This document shows, one piece after another, positions 41,400 through 50,124 of a stretch of 64,000 nucleotides of DNA (position 1 is the first letter of the stretch; each line of letters opens with the position of its first letter). The notes under the pieces were generated by a model. That model was not told where the DNA came from and made no database searches. It was given only the letters and a program-made list of their open reading frames with translations. The DNA is from DASPOJ01 sp050014395 (GTDB taxonomy: Bacteria; Acidobacteriota; Terriglobia; Acidiferrales; UBA7541). Location: NCBI GenBank assembly GCA_050014395.1, contig JBEKDK010000005.1, positions 1 through 64,000 of the forward strand. The letters are read 5' to 3'. A program made the position numbers and the translations under genes.

Positions 41400-42208
41400 T
41401 TCAATAACTTCCAAATCTCGGCGAGGCGGCGGCAATCTTCGCATCCCGCGGTGGCCGGCGGCGGATCGGCTCGATCGAACAGCGCGCGTGCACGCACCAA
41501 CAACTCCCTGATTCCGTGCGAACCGCGCATCGGAACTTCTTTTCGGCGCGCGCGGAATTCAAGCCACGCGCCGCCGCGGCCCAGGTCATGGAGCGCTGCG
41601 CCGTGAGATCGCACCAGTACGGGACCGTGTGAAGACGGCGGCGCGACGGGCTGAGTGAACATTTCCGCTGCGGGGAACGCGCCGGACGGAGGCGCCAAAG
41701 TCGTCTCCGTTTGCGGCTCAAAATAAATCAACGAGAGATGCGCTACGGGCCCGTAGCCGGTGGCATCGGCGATGTAGGCGTATCCATTCAACTGGATTTC
41801 GTACACGGGCATCAAGTCGTCCTGCGCTTCGGTCAGGCGCGCGGTTTTGTAATCGACGATGTGCGTTCCGCCGTCGGCCATGCGCAAGATGTCGTCAGGC
41901 GTGCCCTGCAGCCGGATGCGCGTTTCGAGATCCTCGCGGAAGAAGCGGCTCCAATGCAGGTCCCTGCTCGGCACCATCTCCGCCACCTTGCCGACATCGG
42001 GAAACCAATCCGGCAAGCGCTGATACAAATCGAAATGGTTGCGGACTTCTCGTTTAGTGAACGCATCGATCGAACTGAAGATTCCGGGCAGACCCATCGC
42101 GTACGGGAATTTACCTTCGCAGCGAAGCGTGAGCCAGGCGCACCGCGGGCACGCTGAATCCAGCGCGACTGCCGCTAGTGTCCTCGGCGAAATGCACAAC
42201 ATCGCCAT
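41396..42208 (-). CDS. PD-(D/E)XK nuclease of Cas4/RecB type, orphan
   Basis: The 270-residue protein has the core of a PD-(D/E)XK nuclease: QGTPDDILRM (Asp105/106) and THIVDYKTARL (Asp119, Lys121). Cysteine pairs at the ends (Cys20/23 and Cys256/259) could bind a 4Fe-4S cluster, as in Cas4 and AddB. No CRISPR repeats, cas genes or helicase are nearby. It could act in recombination or repair. The start is ATG at 42208; one two codons later at 42202 is possible. An inactive or non-nuclease paralogue is possible. Confidence 0.7.
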   Translation of the reverse strand: MAMLCISPRTLAAVALDSACPRCAWLTLRCEGKFPYAMGLPGIFSSIDAFTKREVRNHFDLYQRLPDWFPDVGKVAEMVPSRDLHWSRFFREDLETRIRLQGTPDDILRMADGGTHIVDYKTARLTEAQDDLMPVYEIQLNGYAYIADATGYGPVAHLSLIYFEPQTETTLAPPSGAFPAAEMFTQPVAPPSSHGPVLVRSHGAALHDLGRGGAWLEFRARRKEVPMRGSHGIRELLVRARALFDRADPPPATAGCEDCRRLAEIWKLLN

Positions 42209-42490
42209 GTTTGTTGCCCGCCCTTGACGGGCTCATCGTGCGGGAAGCCGAAGAACTCAGCGTTTCGTGTGGTTGCATCTTACAGCGTCGTGCCTTCGCG
42301 TGTCACGCCGCCGGACGACCGAAATCCGCGCTCGCACCGCCGTCTTTCAACGCTTCGGCGGGATTCTTCAGGTGCGTTTCCCGTAAACGCCCGGCGCGGG
42401 ATATACTGCGGGCCGGAGCTTCTGCACGGGCACAGCGCGCCATGCAGTGTGCGAGGGTGCGCCGCCGCGATGCCGGTAAGGAGTACGCCA

Positions 42491-42868
42491 ATGGGCCTGG
42501 ACAAATCGGAAATGATCGAGCAGCTGAAATTCGAGATCGAGATGATCGAGAAAGGCGGATACTATCCATCGGTCCGCGACGAATCCAAGCGCGCTCCGGA
42601 AATCTTCCGCGACTCGATCACCTGCCTGAATGTGGGGCTCGCGGAAAAACAGCACACTTGCACGAGCTGCTTTTTGAGCGAATTTGCGCCGCCGGAAGTG
42701 CGCCTTTCGGGTGGAGACATCTGCCACATGATTCCGCTGAACGATCGCGGCGACACCGTCGAATCGCTGAAGGCCGAAGGCGATCCGTACAAGCTCCAAG
42801 CCATCGTGCTCAGTTGGCTGAAAAAGACGGTCGCGAAACTGGAGAAAGAAGTCGAGGCAGAGAAGTAA
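42491..42868 (+). CDS. Conserved-type hypothetical protein with cysteine pair
   Basis: The 125-residue protein starts MGLDKSEMIEQLKFEIEMIE after AAGGAG. It has CLNVGLAEKQHTCTSCFLSE in the middle (a CxxC plus another Cys), then SGGDICHMIPLNDRG, and a charged C-terminal helix. The cysteines could bind metal. No known family is recognised. It is 77 nt before an SPFH-type gene in the same direction, so they may form an operon. Confidence 0.6.
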   Translation: MGLDKSEMIEQLKFEIEMIEKGGYYPSVRDESKRAPEIFRDSITCLNVGLAEKQHTCTSCFLSEFAPPEVRLSGGDICHMIPLNDRGDTVESLKAEGDPYKLQAIVLSWLKKTVAKLEKEVEAEK

Positions 42869-42945
42869 GCCCATCGACCCGCGTTTTCGACGAATTTGGT
42901 TAGCACAAATCTGCTTTTCTCTTCGGACAAAGAAGGAGAACAAAA

Positions 42946-43896
42946 ATGGATATCGGATCGGGTGTGTTGCTGTTCCTGGGCTTCCTCGTATTTATCGTGG
43001 TGCTCAGCGTAATTCTCGGTTCGTTCTTCACCGTGCAGACATCGCAAGTGGCCATCGTCCAGCGCCTGGGGAAATTCGCGCGCGTCGCGGGGCCGGGGTT
43101 GAATTGGAAAACGCCGTTCATCGAATCCGTGGTTTACCGGATGAGCATGAAGGTGCAGCAGTTCGACGTGCAGGTGGAAACGAAAACGCAGGACAACGTC
43201 TTCGTGCAGATTCCGGTTTCGATCCAGTACAAAGTGATTCCGGAAGCCGTCGAGTCCGCGTTCTACAAATTGACGAACCCGGTGAAGCAGATCGAATCGA
43301 TGGTGTACAACGTGGTGCTGGGCCACGTGCCGAAAATGAAGCTGGACGATACGTTTCTGAATCAAGCCGACATCGCCAACGATCTGCGCGACAATCTCGA
43401 CGGCTCGATGAAGGAATATGGATATTCGATCGTGAAAGTTCTGATTTCCGACATCGTGCCGGACCAAAAAGTGAAAGCGGCGATGAACGACATCAACGCC
43501 GCCGCGCGCGAGCGCGAGGCAACCGTGTCTCGCGCGGAAACAAATAAGCTGCTTTTGGTGAAACAGGCCGAAGCCGAAGCGGAATCGAAGCGCCTGCAAG
43601 GCGAAGGCATCGCCAATCAGCGCAAAGCCATCATCTCCGGCCTGAAAGATTCCGTCGAAGATTTTGCCAAGGCCGTGCAGGGCTCGACGCCGCAGGACGT
43701 GATGCAACTCGTGCTGATGACGCAATATTTCGACACGCTGAAAGAAATTGCCGCCAACGATCACACCAACGCGATCCTGATTCCGCACACGCCGAACACG
43801 CTCTCGGATTTATTCGGCCAAATTCGGAACGCGCTGGTCACCGGCGTGGAATTGTCGAAGACGCCGGTGGGGACTTCGCGCCCAACTTCGACGTAG
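42946..43896 (+). CDS. SPFH/band-7 membrane protein
   Basis: The 316-residue protein has an N-terminal transmembrane helix (LLFLGFLVFIVVLSVILGSF) and an SPFH domain: VQTSQVAIVQRLGKFARVAG, then VETKTQDNVFVQIPVSIQYK. A long C-terminal helix rich in Ala/Glu follows (EREATVSRAETNKLLLVKQA). It resembles stomatin-like/QmcA proteins that form membrane scaffolds and associate with proteases. The ATG has AGAAGGAG upstream. An NfeD partner, which often sits next to such genes, is missing here. Confidence 0.9.
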   Translation: MDIGSGVLLFLGFLVFIVVLSVILGSFFTVQTSQVAIVQRLGKFARVAGPGLNWKTPFIESVVYRMSMKVQQFDVQVETKTQDNVFVQIPVSIQYKVIPEAVESAFYKLTNPVKQIESMVYNVVLGHVPKMKLDDTFLNQADIANDLRDNLDGSMKEYGYSIVKVLISDIVPDQKVKAAMNDINAAAREREATVSRAETNKLLLVKQAEAEAESKRLQGEGIANQRKAIISGLKDSVEDFAKAVQGSTPQDVMQLVLMTQYFDTLKEIAANDHTNAILIPHTPNTLSDLFGQIRNALVTGVELSKTPVGTSRPTST

Positions 43897-44010
43897 CAAT
43901 GACGCGCGGAAGTCTCGCGTGCCGCGAAGTTTTCTCTGCGGGCGGCTTCGCGCTCCTGAAGCCCGCCACTTTCGCGCGCCCGGCATCGTAATATCGCGGT
44001 GCGCGCCCAC

Positions 44011-45402
44011 ATGACGCTGCAAACCATGAGAACTGCTTTCGCATTTACCGCATTCATCGCGATCGTTCTCGCGATGACGTTCGCGGCGGCTTCGCCCGTG
44101 CGGCAGAGCGATGCCGCGTCCGCCGCGCCAGCCGTGCCGGTCGTCGCGCCCAACGCGCCGCGCTCGCCGACGTTCTATCGCGATGTGCTGCCGATCTTGC
44201 AGCAGCGCTGCCAAGGGTGCCATCGCGTCGGTGAGATCGGACCGATGCCGCTGGTGACGTTCGAGCAAGTGCGGCCGTATGCGCGGGCGATCGCCGCAGC
44301 CGTGACGTCGCGCAAAATGCCGCCGTGGTTCGCCGATCCGAGCGTCGGCCACTTCTCGAACGATCCATCGCTCACGCCGCAGGAAATCGCGACGCTCGCT
44401 GCGTGGGCGAAATCCGGCGCGCCAGCCGGCGATCCACGCACCGCGCCCGCCGCGCTGCGATGGGCGCATGGCTGGATGATTCCGCAGCCGGACGTCGTCT
44501 TCAGCATGCCCAAGCCGGTGGCGATTCCCGCAGAAGGCGACGTGGCTTACACCTACGAGATCGTGCACACGGGTTTCACCGAGGGCAAATGGGTGCGCAT
44601 GTCCGAAATTCGCCCCACGAGCCGCGAAAATGTGCATCACGCCGTGGTGTACATTCGCCCGCCCGGCTCCACGTGGCTGCAGCACGCGCCGCTCGGCGTG
44701 CCGTTCACGACAGCGGATATGACCGATGAGCAGGATCGCGAGGACACGCTGTCGACGACCAGCGACGTTTTGCTGGTCTACGCGCCCGGCAGTTCGCCGG
44801 ACAACTGGCCGGAAGGCATGGCGAAATTTATCCCCGCGGGTTCGGACCTGGTGTTTCAGATGCACTACACGACGCACGGCCATCGGGCCATCGATCGCAC
44901 GAGCATCGGGTTGATTTTCGCGAAGCAGGCGCCCAAGCAGCGCGTGCTCAACCTGCAATTGATGAATAGCAGCTTCGTGATCCCGCCCGGCGTGCCGGAT
45001 TTTCGCGTGGAAGTGCACGGCTCGCTGCCGCAAGATGCCGTGCTGCTCAGTTTTTTCCCGCACATGCATCTGCGCGGCAAGCGATTTGAGTACAACATCC
45101 TGCATCCCGACGGCTCGATCGAGCCGCTGCTGCACGTGAACTACGATTTTTACTGGCAGATGAGCTATCGCCTGGCCCAGCCGCTGCCGCTGAAGGCCGG
45201 CACGATCCTGCAAGCTGTCGCGTATTACGACAACTCCAAAAACAATCCGCACAATCCCGATCCCGATTCGGCCGTCAGTTGGGGCGAGCAGACGTACGAC
45301 GAAATGATGGTTGGATTCTTCGACGTCGCCGTCCCCGCGAATGTGGACACGCAACACTTCTTCATCCGCGAAATTTGCGGGCCGACAGGGAAAGCGCAGT
45401 AA
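44011..45402 (+). CDS. Secreted c-haem and copper-monooxygenase-fold redox protein
   Basis: The 463-residue protein has a signal peptide (MRTAFAFTAFIAIVLAMTFA), a cytochrome-c-like haem site CQGCH (near residue 65), and a C-terminal part similar to the ascorbate-dependent copper monooxygenases (PHM/DBH). Candidate copper ligands are in NVHHAVVY, FQMHYTTHG and FFPHMHLRGK. Such fusions are widespread in Acidobacteria and Planctomycetes, with unknown substrates. The start is uncertain: GTG 43999, ATG 44011 and ATG 44026 are all possible, none with a clear ribosome binding site. It probably works in the periplasm. Confidence 0.75.
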   Translation: MTLQTMRTAFAFTAFIAIVLAMTFAAASPVRQSDAASAAPAVPVVAPNAPRSPTFYRDVLPILQQRCQGCHRVGEIGPMPLVTFEQVRPYARAIAAAVTSRKMPPWFADPSVGHFSNDPSLTPQEIATLAAWAKSGAPAGDPRTAPAALRWAHGWMIPQPDVVFSMPKPVAIPAEGDVAYTYEIVHTGFTEGKWVRMSEIRPTSRENVHHAVVYIRPPGSTWLQHAPLGVPFTTADMTDEQDREDTLSTTSDVLLVYAPGSSPDNWPEGMAKFIPAGSDLVFQMHYTTHGHRAIDRTSIGLIFAKQAPKQRVLNLQLMNSSFVIPPGVPDFRVEVHGSLPQDAVLLSFFPHMHLRGKRFEYNILHPDGSIEPLLHVNYDFYWQMSYRLAQPLPLKAGTILQAVAYYDNSKNNPHNPDPDSAVSWGEQTYDEMMVGFFDVAVPANVDTQHFFIREICGPTGKAQ

Positions 45403-45539
45403 CGGTAGGTCTTGGCCTAGTGGGCTTCTAGCTCCCTGATTTCCAACCTAATCCACAGTTCGAAAACATTGCGCAGACACGTTATGGTAGTTTTCTATTA
45501 CGATTCCTGCGTGGGGGCGGAGTCGTTTTGGAGCGCGAA

Positions 45540-45788
45540 ATGTCGGACGAAAAAGAGATCAATAATGTTCGACAAAGCGAGATTCGAGCCGCGAGCGGCA
45601 AGCCGCCCTTCGATCGCACCAGTCAGGAGCAGAGGACCAGAATTAAGAACGCGATGCTGAGGGCGCTGCGGGAAGGGAATGAAGCCGATTTTATTGCGGC
45701 TATCCTCGACCTCGGGCATAACGAGGGCTCGGACGAGTACGTCCGGATAATGAAGCTTTGGCGCGAGCGCCCCGCCCGGAGGCGCTAG
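45540..45788 (+). CDS. Small hypothetical protein
   Basis: The 82-residue protein is polar and helical (KNAMLRALREGNEADFIAAI and LDLGHNEGSDEYVRIMKLWR) with no recognised family. The ATG at 45540 follows GGAG and is preferred over a TTG four codons earlier. Its last 89 bases overlap a convergent gene on the other strand. The pair may be unrelated or a two-gene unit; nothing in the sequences shows a toxin or antitoxin fold. Confidence 0.55.
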   Translation: MSDEKEINNVRQSEIRAASGKPPFDRTSQEQRTRIKNAMLRALREGNEADFIAAILDLGHNEGSDEYVRIMKLWRERPARRR

Positions 45789-45915
45789 CGATCCGCTTCT
45801 CAAAAGCCGCAATGCGCTTCTCGCGCTCTTCGCTGGGGAGCGTGTCCAGGTGCTTCACCACAATCTCGGTGAGCGCGTCGGCCAGCTCTTCGGCGGTTTT
45901 CTTCTTCTTTGGCAT
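45700..45915 (-). CDS. Small charged helical hypothetical protein
   Basis: The 71-residue protein begins MPKKKKTAEELADALTEIVV, followed by KHLDTLPSEEREKRIAAFEK and a basic tail. The ATG at 45915 has GGAG about 8 nt upstream. The helical EEL/EER pattern suggests a coiled coil or a small regulator. It overlaps the convergent 82-residue gene over 89 bp. No family is recognised. Confidence 0.55.
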   Translation of the reverse strand: MPKKKKTAEELADALTEIVVKHLDTLPSEEREKRIAAFEKRIASASGRGARAKASLSGRTRPSPRYARGRG

Positions 45916-46087
45916 GGCTAATCTCCGCAGCACATTCAGGATAACAACAAGCCTGTCAGGGCGCAAGAAATCCAAATCTTGCTGGTGGTGGCCTGGAAGG
46001 CAGGAGAGCAGGCTGATCATTGTGTCGCGAATGCGAGAGGCGTACGATTTGCCGGCGATGAGACCTCAATTGAGATTTTGCTTCCCA

Positions 46088-47647
46088 ATGAAATTCGCTG
46101 TGATTGCATTGCTTGCTGCGACCGCTGTAGTTGTTGCGGCGCAGGGGCCGTCAGGAACGGCGGCGCTGGTGGTGCGCACGGATGGCGGGCTGGTGCGCGG
46201 CGCGGCGGGGACGGTGGCGGGGGTGCGCGCGTTCAAGGGGATTCCGTTTGCGGCGCCGCCGGTGGGGGATTTGCGGTGGCGCGCGCCGCAACCGGCGGCG
46301 GCGTGGAAGGGGACGCTGGACGCCACACAATTCTCCGCGATTTGTCCGCAGCATTTGCATACGCCGGGATCGATCTCTTATTTCTATCCGGGGCCGCAGA
46401 CGATTAGCGAAGACTGCCTGTATCTGAATGTTTGGACGCCGGCACGCTCGGCGGGCGACAAGCTGCCGGTGATGGTGTGGATTTTCGGCGGCGGATTCGA
46501 CCACGGCTCCGCGATGGAAAAATATTATTGGGGCGACGATCTGGCGCACAAGGGCGCGGTGGTGGTGACGTTCAATTATCGCGTGGGCGCGCTGGGATTT
46601 CTGGCGCTGCCGGAGCTGACGAAGGAATCGGGGCACGGGGCGTCGGGGAACTACGGATTGATGGATCAGATCGCGGCGTTGCAATGGGTGCAGCGCAACA
46701 TCGCGGCGTTCGGCGGCGATCCGGGCAACGTGACGATTTTCGGGCAATCGGCGGGCGCGGCGTCCGATTCGGCTTTGTTGGTTTCGCCGTTAGCGAAGGG
46801 ATTGTTCGTGCGCGGGATCGCGGAAAGCGGCGGTTTTGGCGCGCCGCTGCGGAAATTGGCCGATGCAGAAACCGCGGGCGTGGCGTACTCCAAGGCCGTG
46901 GGCGCGACGAATCTTGCGGACTTGCGCAAGCTCACGCCCGATCAATTGATGGCGGGGCCGCCGGTCGGCGGGCCGATTGTCGATGGCTACTTGATTCCCG
47001 ACGATCCCGCGGCTGTTTATCGCGCGCACAAACAGAATGACGTCGGGATCATTATTGGCTCGACTGCGAACGAAGCCGGGCTATCGAAGATCACGGTGAC
47101 CGCTGCGGCGGCGCAGGCCAACGCGCAGAAAAACTATGGCGCCGATGCCGCGGCGTATCTCGCGCTCTATCCGGCGGACACGGATGCGCAGGCGATCGCC
47201 TCAGCGTATCAAGTTGCCGCGGAACGCACCGCGGCGAATGAACGCGCGTTCGCGCGAGCGCACAACGCGAGTGGCAACACGCCGGTCTATCTGTACCGCT
47301 GGGACCACGCGCCGCCGGTTCCGGCCGACGCGAATTTCGTGGAGGGGCCAAATTCGCAGTTCGGCGCGTATCATGCGTCCGAGTTGCTGTACGTGTTCGA
47401 CGATTTGCATCTGCGCGATTGGCCGTGGACGGATGTCGATCGGCGGCTGGCGGATCAGATATCGCAATATTGGTTCAATTTCGCCGCGACTGGGAATCCC
47501 AATGGCGCGGGCTTGCCGGTGTGGCCGGCATTCGATGCGCAGCATCAGGTGCTGATGAATTTTGCGGATGCGCCGGAGGCGATTCCAGTGCCGCGCGCCG
47601 CGGCGCTCGATTTTCTGGACGCGCATCCGGCGCCGCCGCGCCGGTGA
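46088..47647 (+). CDS. Secreted type-B carboxylesterase
   Basis: The 519-residue alpha/beta hydrolase has a signal peptide (KFAVIALLAATAVVVAAQG) and the carboxylesterase family order GIPFAAPPVGDLRWRAPQP, SEDCLYLNVWTP, FGGGFDHGS and the nucleophile elbow FGQSAGAAS (Ser about 221). The acid is probably in TANEAGL and the histidine in GAYHASELLYVF (about 429). The elbow is Gly-Gln-Ser rather than the usual Gly-Glu-Ser. Substrates of such periplasmic enzymes are short to medium esters; the physiological one is unknown. The reading frame extends upstream, but the ATG at 46088 gives the signal peptide. Confidence 0.88.
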   Translation: MKFAVIALLAATAVVVAAQGPSGTAALVVRTDGGLVRGAAGTVAGVRAFKGIPFAAPPVGDLRWRAPQPAAAWKGTLDATQFSAICPQHLHTPGSISYFYPGPQTISEDCLYLNVWTPARSAGDKLPVMVWIFGGGFDHGSAMEKYYWGDDLAHKGAVVVTFNYRVGALGFLALPELTKESGHGASGNYGLMDQIAALQWVQRNIAAFGGDPGNVTIFGQSAGAASDSALLVSPLAKGLFVRGIAESGGFGAPLRKLADAETAGVAYSKAVGATNLADLRKLTPDQLMAGPPVGGPIVDGYLIPDDPAAVYRAHKQNDVGIIIGSTANEAGLSKITVTAAAAQANAQKNYGADAAAYLALYPADTDAQAIASAYQVAAERTAANERAFARAHNASGNTPVYLYRWDHAPPVPADANFVEGPNSQFGAYHASELLYVFDDLHLRDWPWTDVDRRLADQISQYWFNFAATGNPNGAGLPVWPAFDAQHQVLMNFADAPEAIPVPRAAALDFLDAHPAPPRR

Positions 47648-47671
47648 GTTCTTCAGCTCCGTCCCACGCGC

Positions 47672-47733
47672 GTAGCTCCAGGGGCTAAAGCCCCCCTACG
47701 AAGGGCGCGATACGCCGGGGCTGAAGCCCCGGC
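47672..47733. repeat. Paired REP-like GC hairpins
   Basis: Two palindromic units lie side by side. The first has GGGGC/GCCCC (47681-47685 with 47690-47694), flanked by GTAG and CTAC. The second, GCCGGGGC-TGAA-GCCCCGGC (47714-47733), is a perfect 8-bp stem with a TGAA loop. Both carry the GGGGCT-RAA-GCCCC core. They sit between the esterase stop and the translation operon and look like REP units. Confidence 0.7.
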
Positions 47734-47909
47734 CTCCTAAGGACACCGCATCTTCGCCACCAGCGTGTCGGGGTGGCATTGCCGATGCCGGATTGGCAGC
47801 GGAGCGCGCTCATACGCTTGAAAACCGCGGTGCTTCCAGCCTTCCTTGATTTTCGGGGGGTTGGCGCTTATACTGCCTTTTGCTGCGGTGAACTGGGTCG
47901 CACGTTCGA

Positions 47910-47931
47910 GTGGGCGAGAGCCCACTTTTTT
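47910..47931 (+). promoter_or_regulatory. Terminator-like rimP leader hairpin
   Basis: GTGGGC-GAGA-GCCCAC (47910-47925) is followed directly by six T residues (47926-47931), 32 nt before the rimP start codon. An intrinsic-terminator-like hairpin just upstream of rimP is recurrent in bacteria and known as the rimP leader. It may attenuate transcription of the rimP-nusA-infB operon, with NusA as a possible feedback factor. That control is inference here. Confidence 0.7.
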
Positions 47932-47963
47932 GTTCCCCGGGGACTGCGGCGGGGCAAGACGTT

Positions 47964-48491
47964 ATGGGTGTGGACCTCGAGCGCATTCGCGAGGCGGCCG
48001 AGCGCGTAGCACGCTCGTTGGGTCTCGAAATCGTGGACGTGGAGTGGAAGGTAGGGAAGCAACGCTTCCTGCGCGTCTATATCGATAAGCCCGCCCGGGC
48101 GAGCTACGTCGCCGCCGCGGACGAGTCGGCAATCTCTGAGGGTGTGGGCGCGCCGCCCAAGCCTGAAGGCGTCGGCCACCGCGATTGCGAAGCGGTCAGC
48201 AATCAACTGAGCGTCATTTTGGATGTTGAGAATCTAGTGCCGGGGCCGAGCTACGTCCTGGAAGTAAGCTCGCCGGGCCTGGACCGCAAGCTGGCGAAGC
48301 CGGCGGAATTTGAGCGCTTCGCTGGACGGCGCGCGCGCATCTCGACGACTGCGCCGGTCGAAGGGCAAACGTTTTTCGACGGGCGGCTGGCGGGATTCGC
48401 GGATGGGCAAGTGGCGATGGACGTCGGCGGGCGGCGAATTGCGCTGCCGATCGAAACGATTCGCAAGGCGCAATTGGTGGTGGAGTTTTAA
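47964..48491 (+). CDS. rimP: Ribosome maturation factor RimP
   Basis: RimP assists 30S subunit maturation. The 175-residue protein has LGLEIVDVEWKVGKQRFLRV near the start, the conserved HRDCEAVSNQLSVILDVEN and then YVLEVSSPGLDRKLAKP. An extra segment of about 25 residues (after YIDKP, before GVGHRDCEAVS) interrupts the usual short loop. The ATG at 47964 follows the terminator-like leader, and nusA starts 31 nt after the stop. Confidence 0.93.
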   Translation: MGVDLERIREAAERVARSLGLEIVDVEWKVGKQRFLRVYIDKPARASYVAAADESAISEGVGAPPKPEGVGHRDCEAVSNQLSVILDVENLVPGPSYVLEVSSPGLDRKLAKPAEFERFAGRRARISTTAPVEGQTFFDGRLAGFADGQVAMDVGGRRIALPIETIRKAQLVVEF

Positions 48492-48522
48492 GAGCGCCGT
48501 AGATTTTTAGGAGCGAGTGGAA

Positions 48523-50115
48523 ATGGCAAGTTTGCTCTACCAGACGATCGAGCAGATCAGCCGGGAAAAGCACATCGAGCCCGAGATCATCGTGGCTGCG
48601 ATTGAAGACGCTATGGTTGTGGCTGCGCGGAAATATTACAAGACCGAGGAAGAGCTGCGCTCGAAATTCAATCCGGACACGGGGCAAGTGGACGTGTTTG
48701 CGGCGCGCATGGTTGTGGACGAAGTGACGGACCCGAAAAAGGAAGTGACGCTGGCGGAAGCGCGCAAGACGCATCCAGACGCGGCAGTGGGAAGCGAGAT
48801 TTTGTTCCCGAAGCCGACCGATGTGCTGGGACGCATCGCGGCGCAAACTGCGAAGCAAGTGATCATGCAGAAGGTGCGCGAGGACGAGCGCGACACGATC
48901 TTCAACGAATACAACGGGCGCACCGGCGAGCTGGTGAACTGCATCGTGAAGCGCGTCGAGGGCCCGGACGTGATCGTGGATTTGGGGCGCGCCGAAGCGC
49001 GGTTGCCGCGGCGCGAGCAATCGCGATTGGAAACGTACAACATCGGCGAGCGGCTGCGCGTGGTGATTCGCGGCGTGGATCGCGCGGCAAAGGGGCCGCA
49101 GGTGGTTGTCTCCCGCGCGGACCCTGTGTTGGTGCAGCGGCTATTCGAGATGGAAGTGCCGGAAATTTACGACGGCACAGTGCAGATTCGCGCCGCGGCG
49201 CGCGAAGCCGGCGAGCGCACGAAAATCGCCGTCGCCAGCCGCGATAAGGACGTGGACCCGGTCGGCGCGTGCGTGGGGATGAAGGGCATGCGCGTGCAGT
49301 CGATCATTCGCGAGCTGCACGGCGAAAAAATCGATATCATTCCGTACTCCGAAGATACAGTGACGTTCGCGCAGAAGGCGCTTTCGCCGGCGAAGGTGAC
49401 GCGCGTGCAGATCATCGATCCGGAGACCAAGCACCTGGAAATTATTGTTGAGGATACGCAGCTTTCGCTGGCGATTGGCAGGAAAGGCCAGAACGTTCGC
49501 TTGGCCAGCAAGCTGATCGGCTGGAATGTCGATATCAAGAGCGAAGAAGAAAAGCGCCAGGAGATAGAAGCGCAGATGGCCGCGCTCACGGCTCCGGGCA
49601 CGCCGCTTTCGGAGCTGAAGGGCATCGGGCCGAAAACTATTGAGCGCATTGAGGCGCACGGCGTGAGCTTCATCGAGAAACTCGCCGACATGACGCCCGA
49701 GCAACTGATGGAAATTCAGGGTATCGGCGAAAAGATGGTCGAAAAGATTCAGCTCGCCGTGGCCGCTTATTTCCAGGATTTGGAAACGCAACAAGCAGCG
49801 GCTGCGGAAGCGCAGGCTCTGGCGGATGCTGAAGCCGCTGCGGCGGAAGCGGCTGCGGCGGAAACGGCAGACGCGCCGCCGGATCCGCTGGCTGTGGCCG
49901 GCGAGATTGGCCCGGATGAAAGCGAAACGGCTGCGGCCGAGGGCACAGATGCCGCCGCGGCGGCGCCAGCCGAGCCGCAAGAGCTTGCCGAACCCGAAAC
50001 CGAAACGGAACCCGCTCCGCCCGACGCGACAGACCAGCCCGAAGCGCCGACCGAGGAAATTCCGGACGAAAAAGCTTCAACCGATGCGCCTGAATCAGGC
50101 GAAGGGGAGAAGTAA
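48523..50115 (+). CDS. nusA: Transcription termination/antitermination factor NusA
   Basis: The 530-residue NusA binds polymerase and influences pausing and termination. An N-terminal domain (1-130) is followed by S1 (about 135-200), the KH pair (VASRDKDVDPVGACVGMKGM and LSLAIGRKGQNVRLASKLIG), and helix-hairpin-helix repeats (LKGIGPKTIERIEAHG and IQGIGEKMVEKI). The last 100 or so residues form an Ala/Glu/Pro tail with no clear fold. The ATG at 48523 is better spaced from AGGAG than the GTG at 48517. It sits between rimP and infB. Confidence 0.96.
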   Translation: MASLLYQTIEQISREKHIEPEIIVAAIEDAMVVAARKYYKTEEELRSKFNPDTGQVDVFAARMVVDEVTDPKKEVTLAEARKTHPDAAVGSEILFPKPTDVLGRIAAQTAKQVIMQKVREDERDTIFNEYNGRTGELVNCIVKRVEGPDVIVDLGRAEARLPRREQSRLETYNIGERLRVVIRGVDRAAKGPQVVVSRADPVLVQRLFEMEVPEIYDGTVQIRAAAREAGERTKIAVASRDKDVDPVGACVGMKGMRVQSIIRELHGEKIDIIPYSEDTVTFAQKALSPAKVTRVQIIDPETKHLEIIVEDTQLSLAIGRKGQNVRLASKLIGWNVDIKSEEEKRQEIEAQMAALTAPGTPLSELKGIGPKTIERIEAHGVSFIEKLADMTPEQLMEIQGIGEKMVEKIQLAVAAYFQDLETQQAAAAEAQALADAEAAAAEAAAAETADAPPDPLAVAGEIGPDESETAAAEGTDAAAAAPAEPQELAEPETETEPAPPDATDQPEAPTEEIPDEKASTDAPESGEGEK

Positions 50116-50124
50116 CGTCAACGG

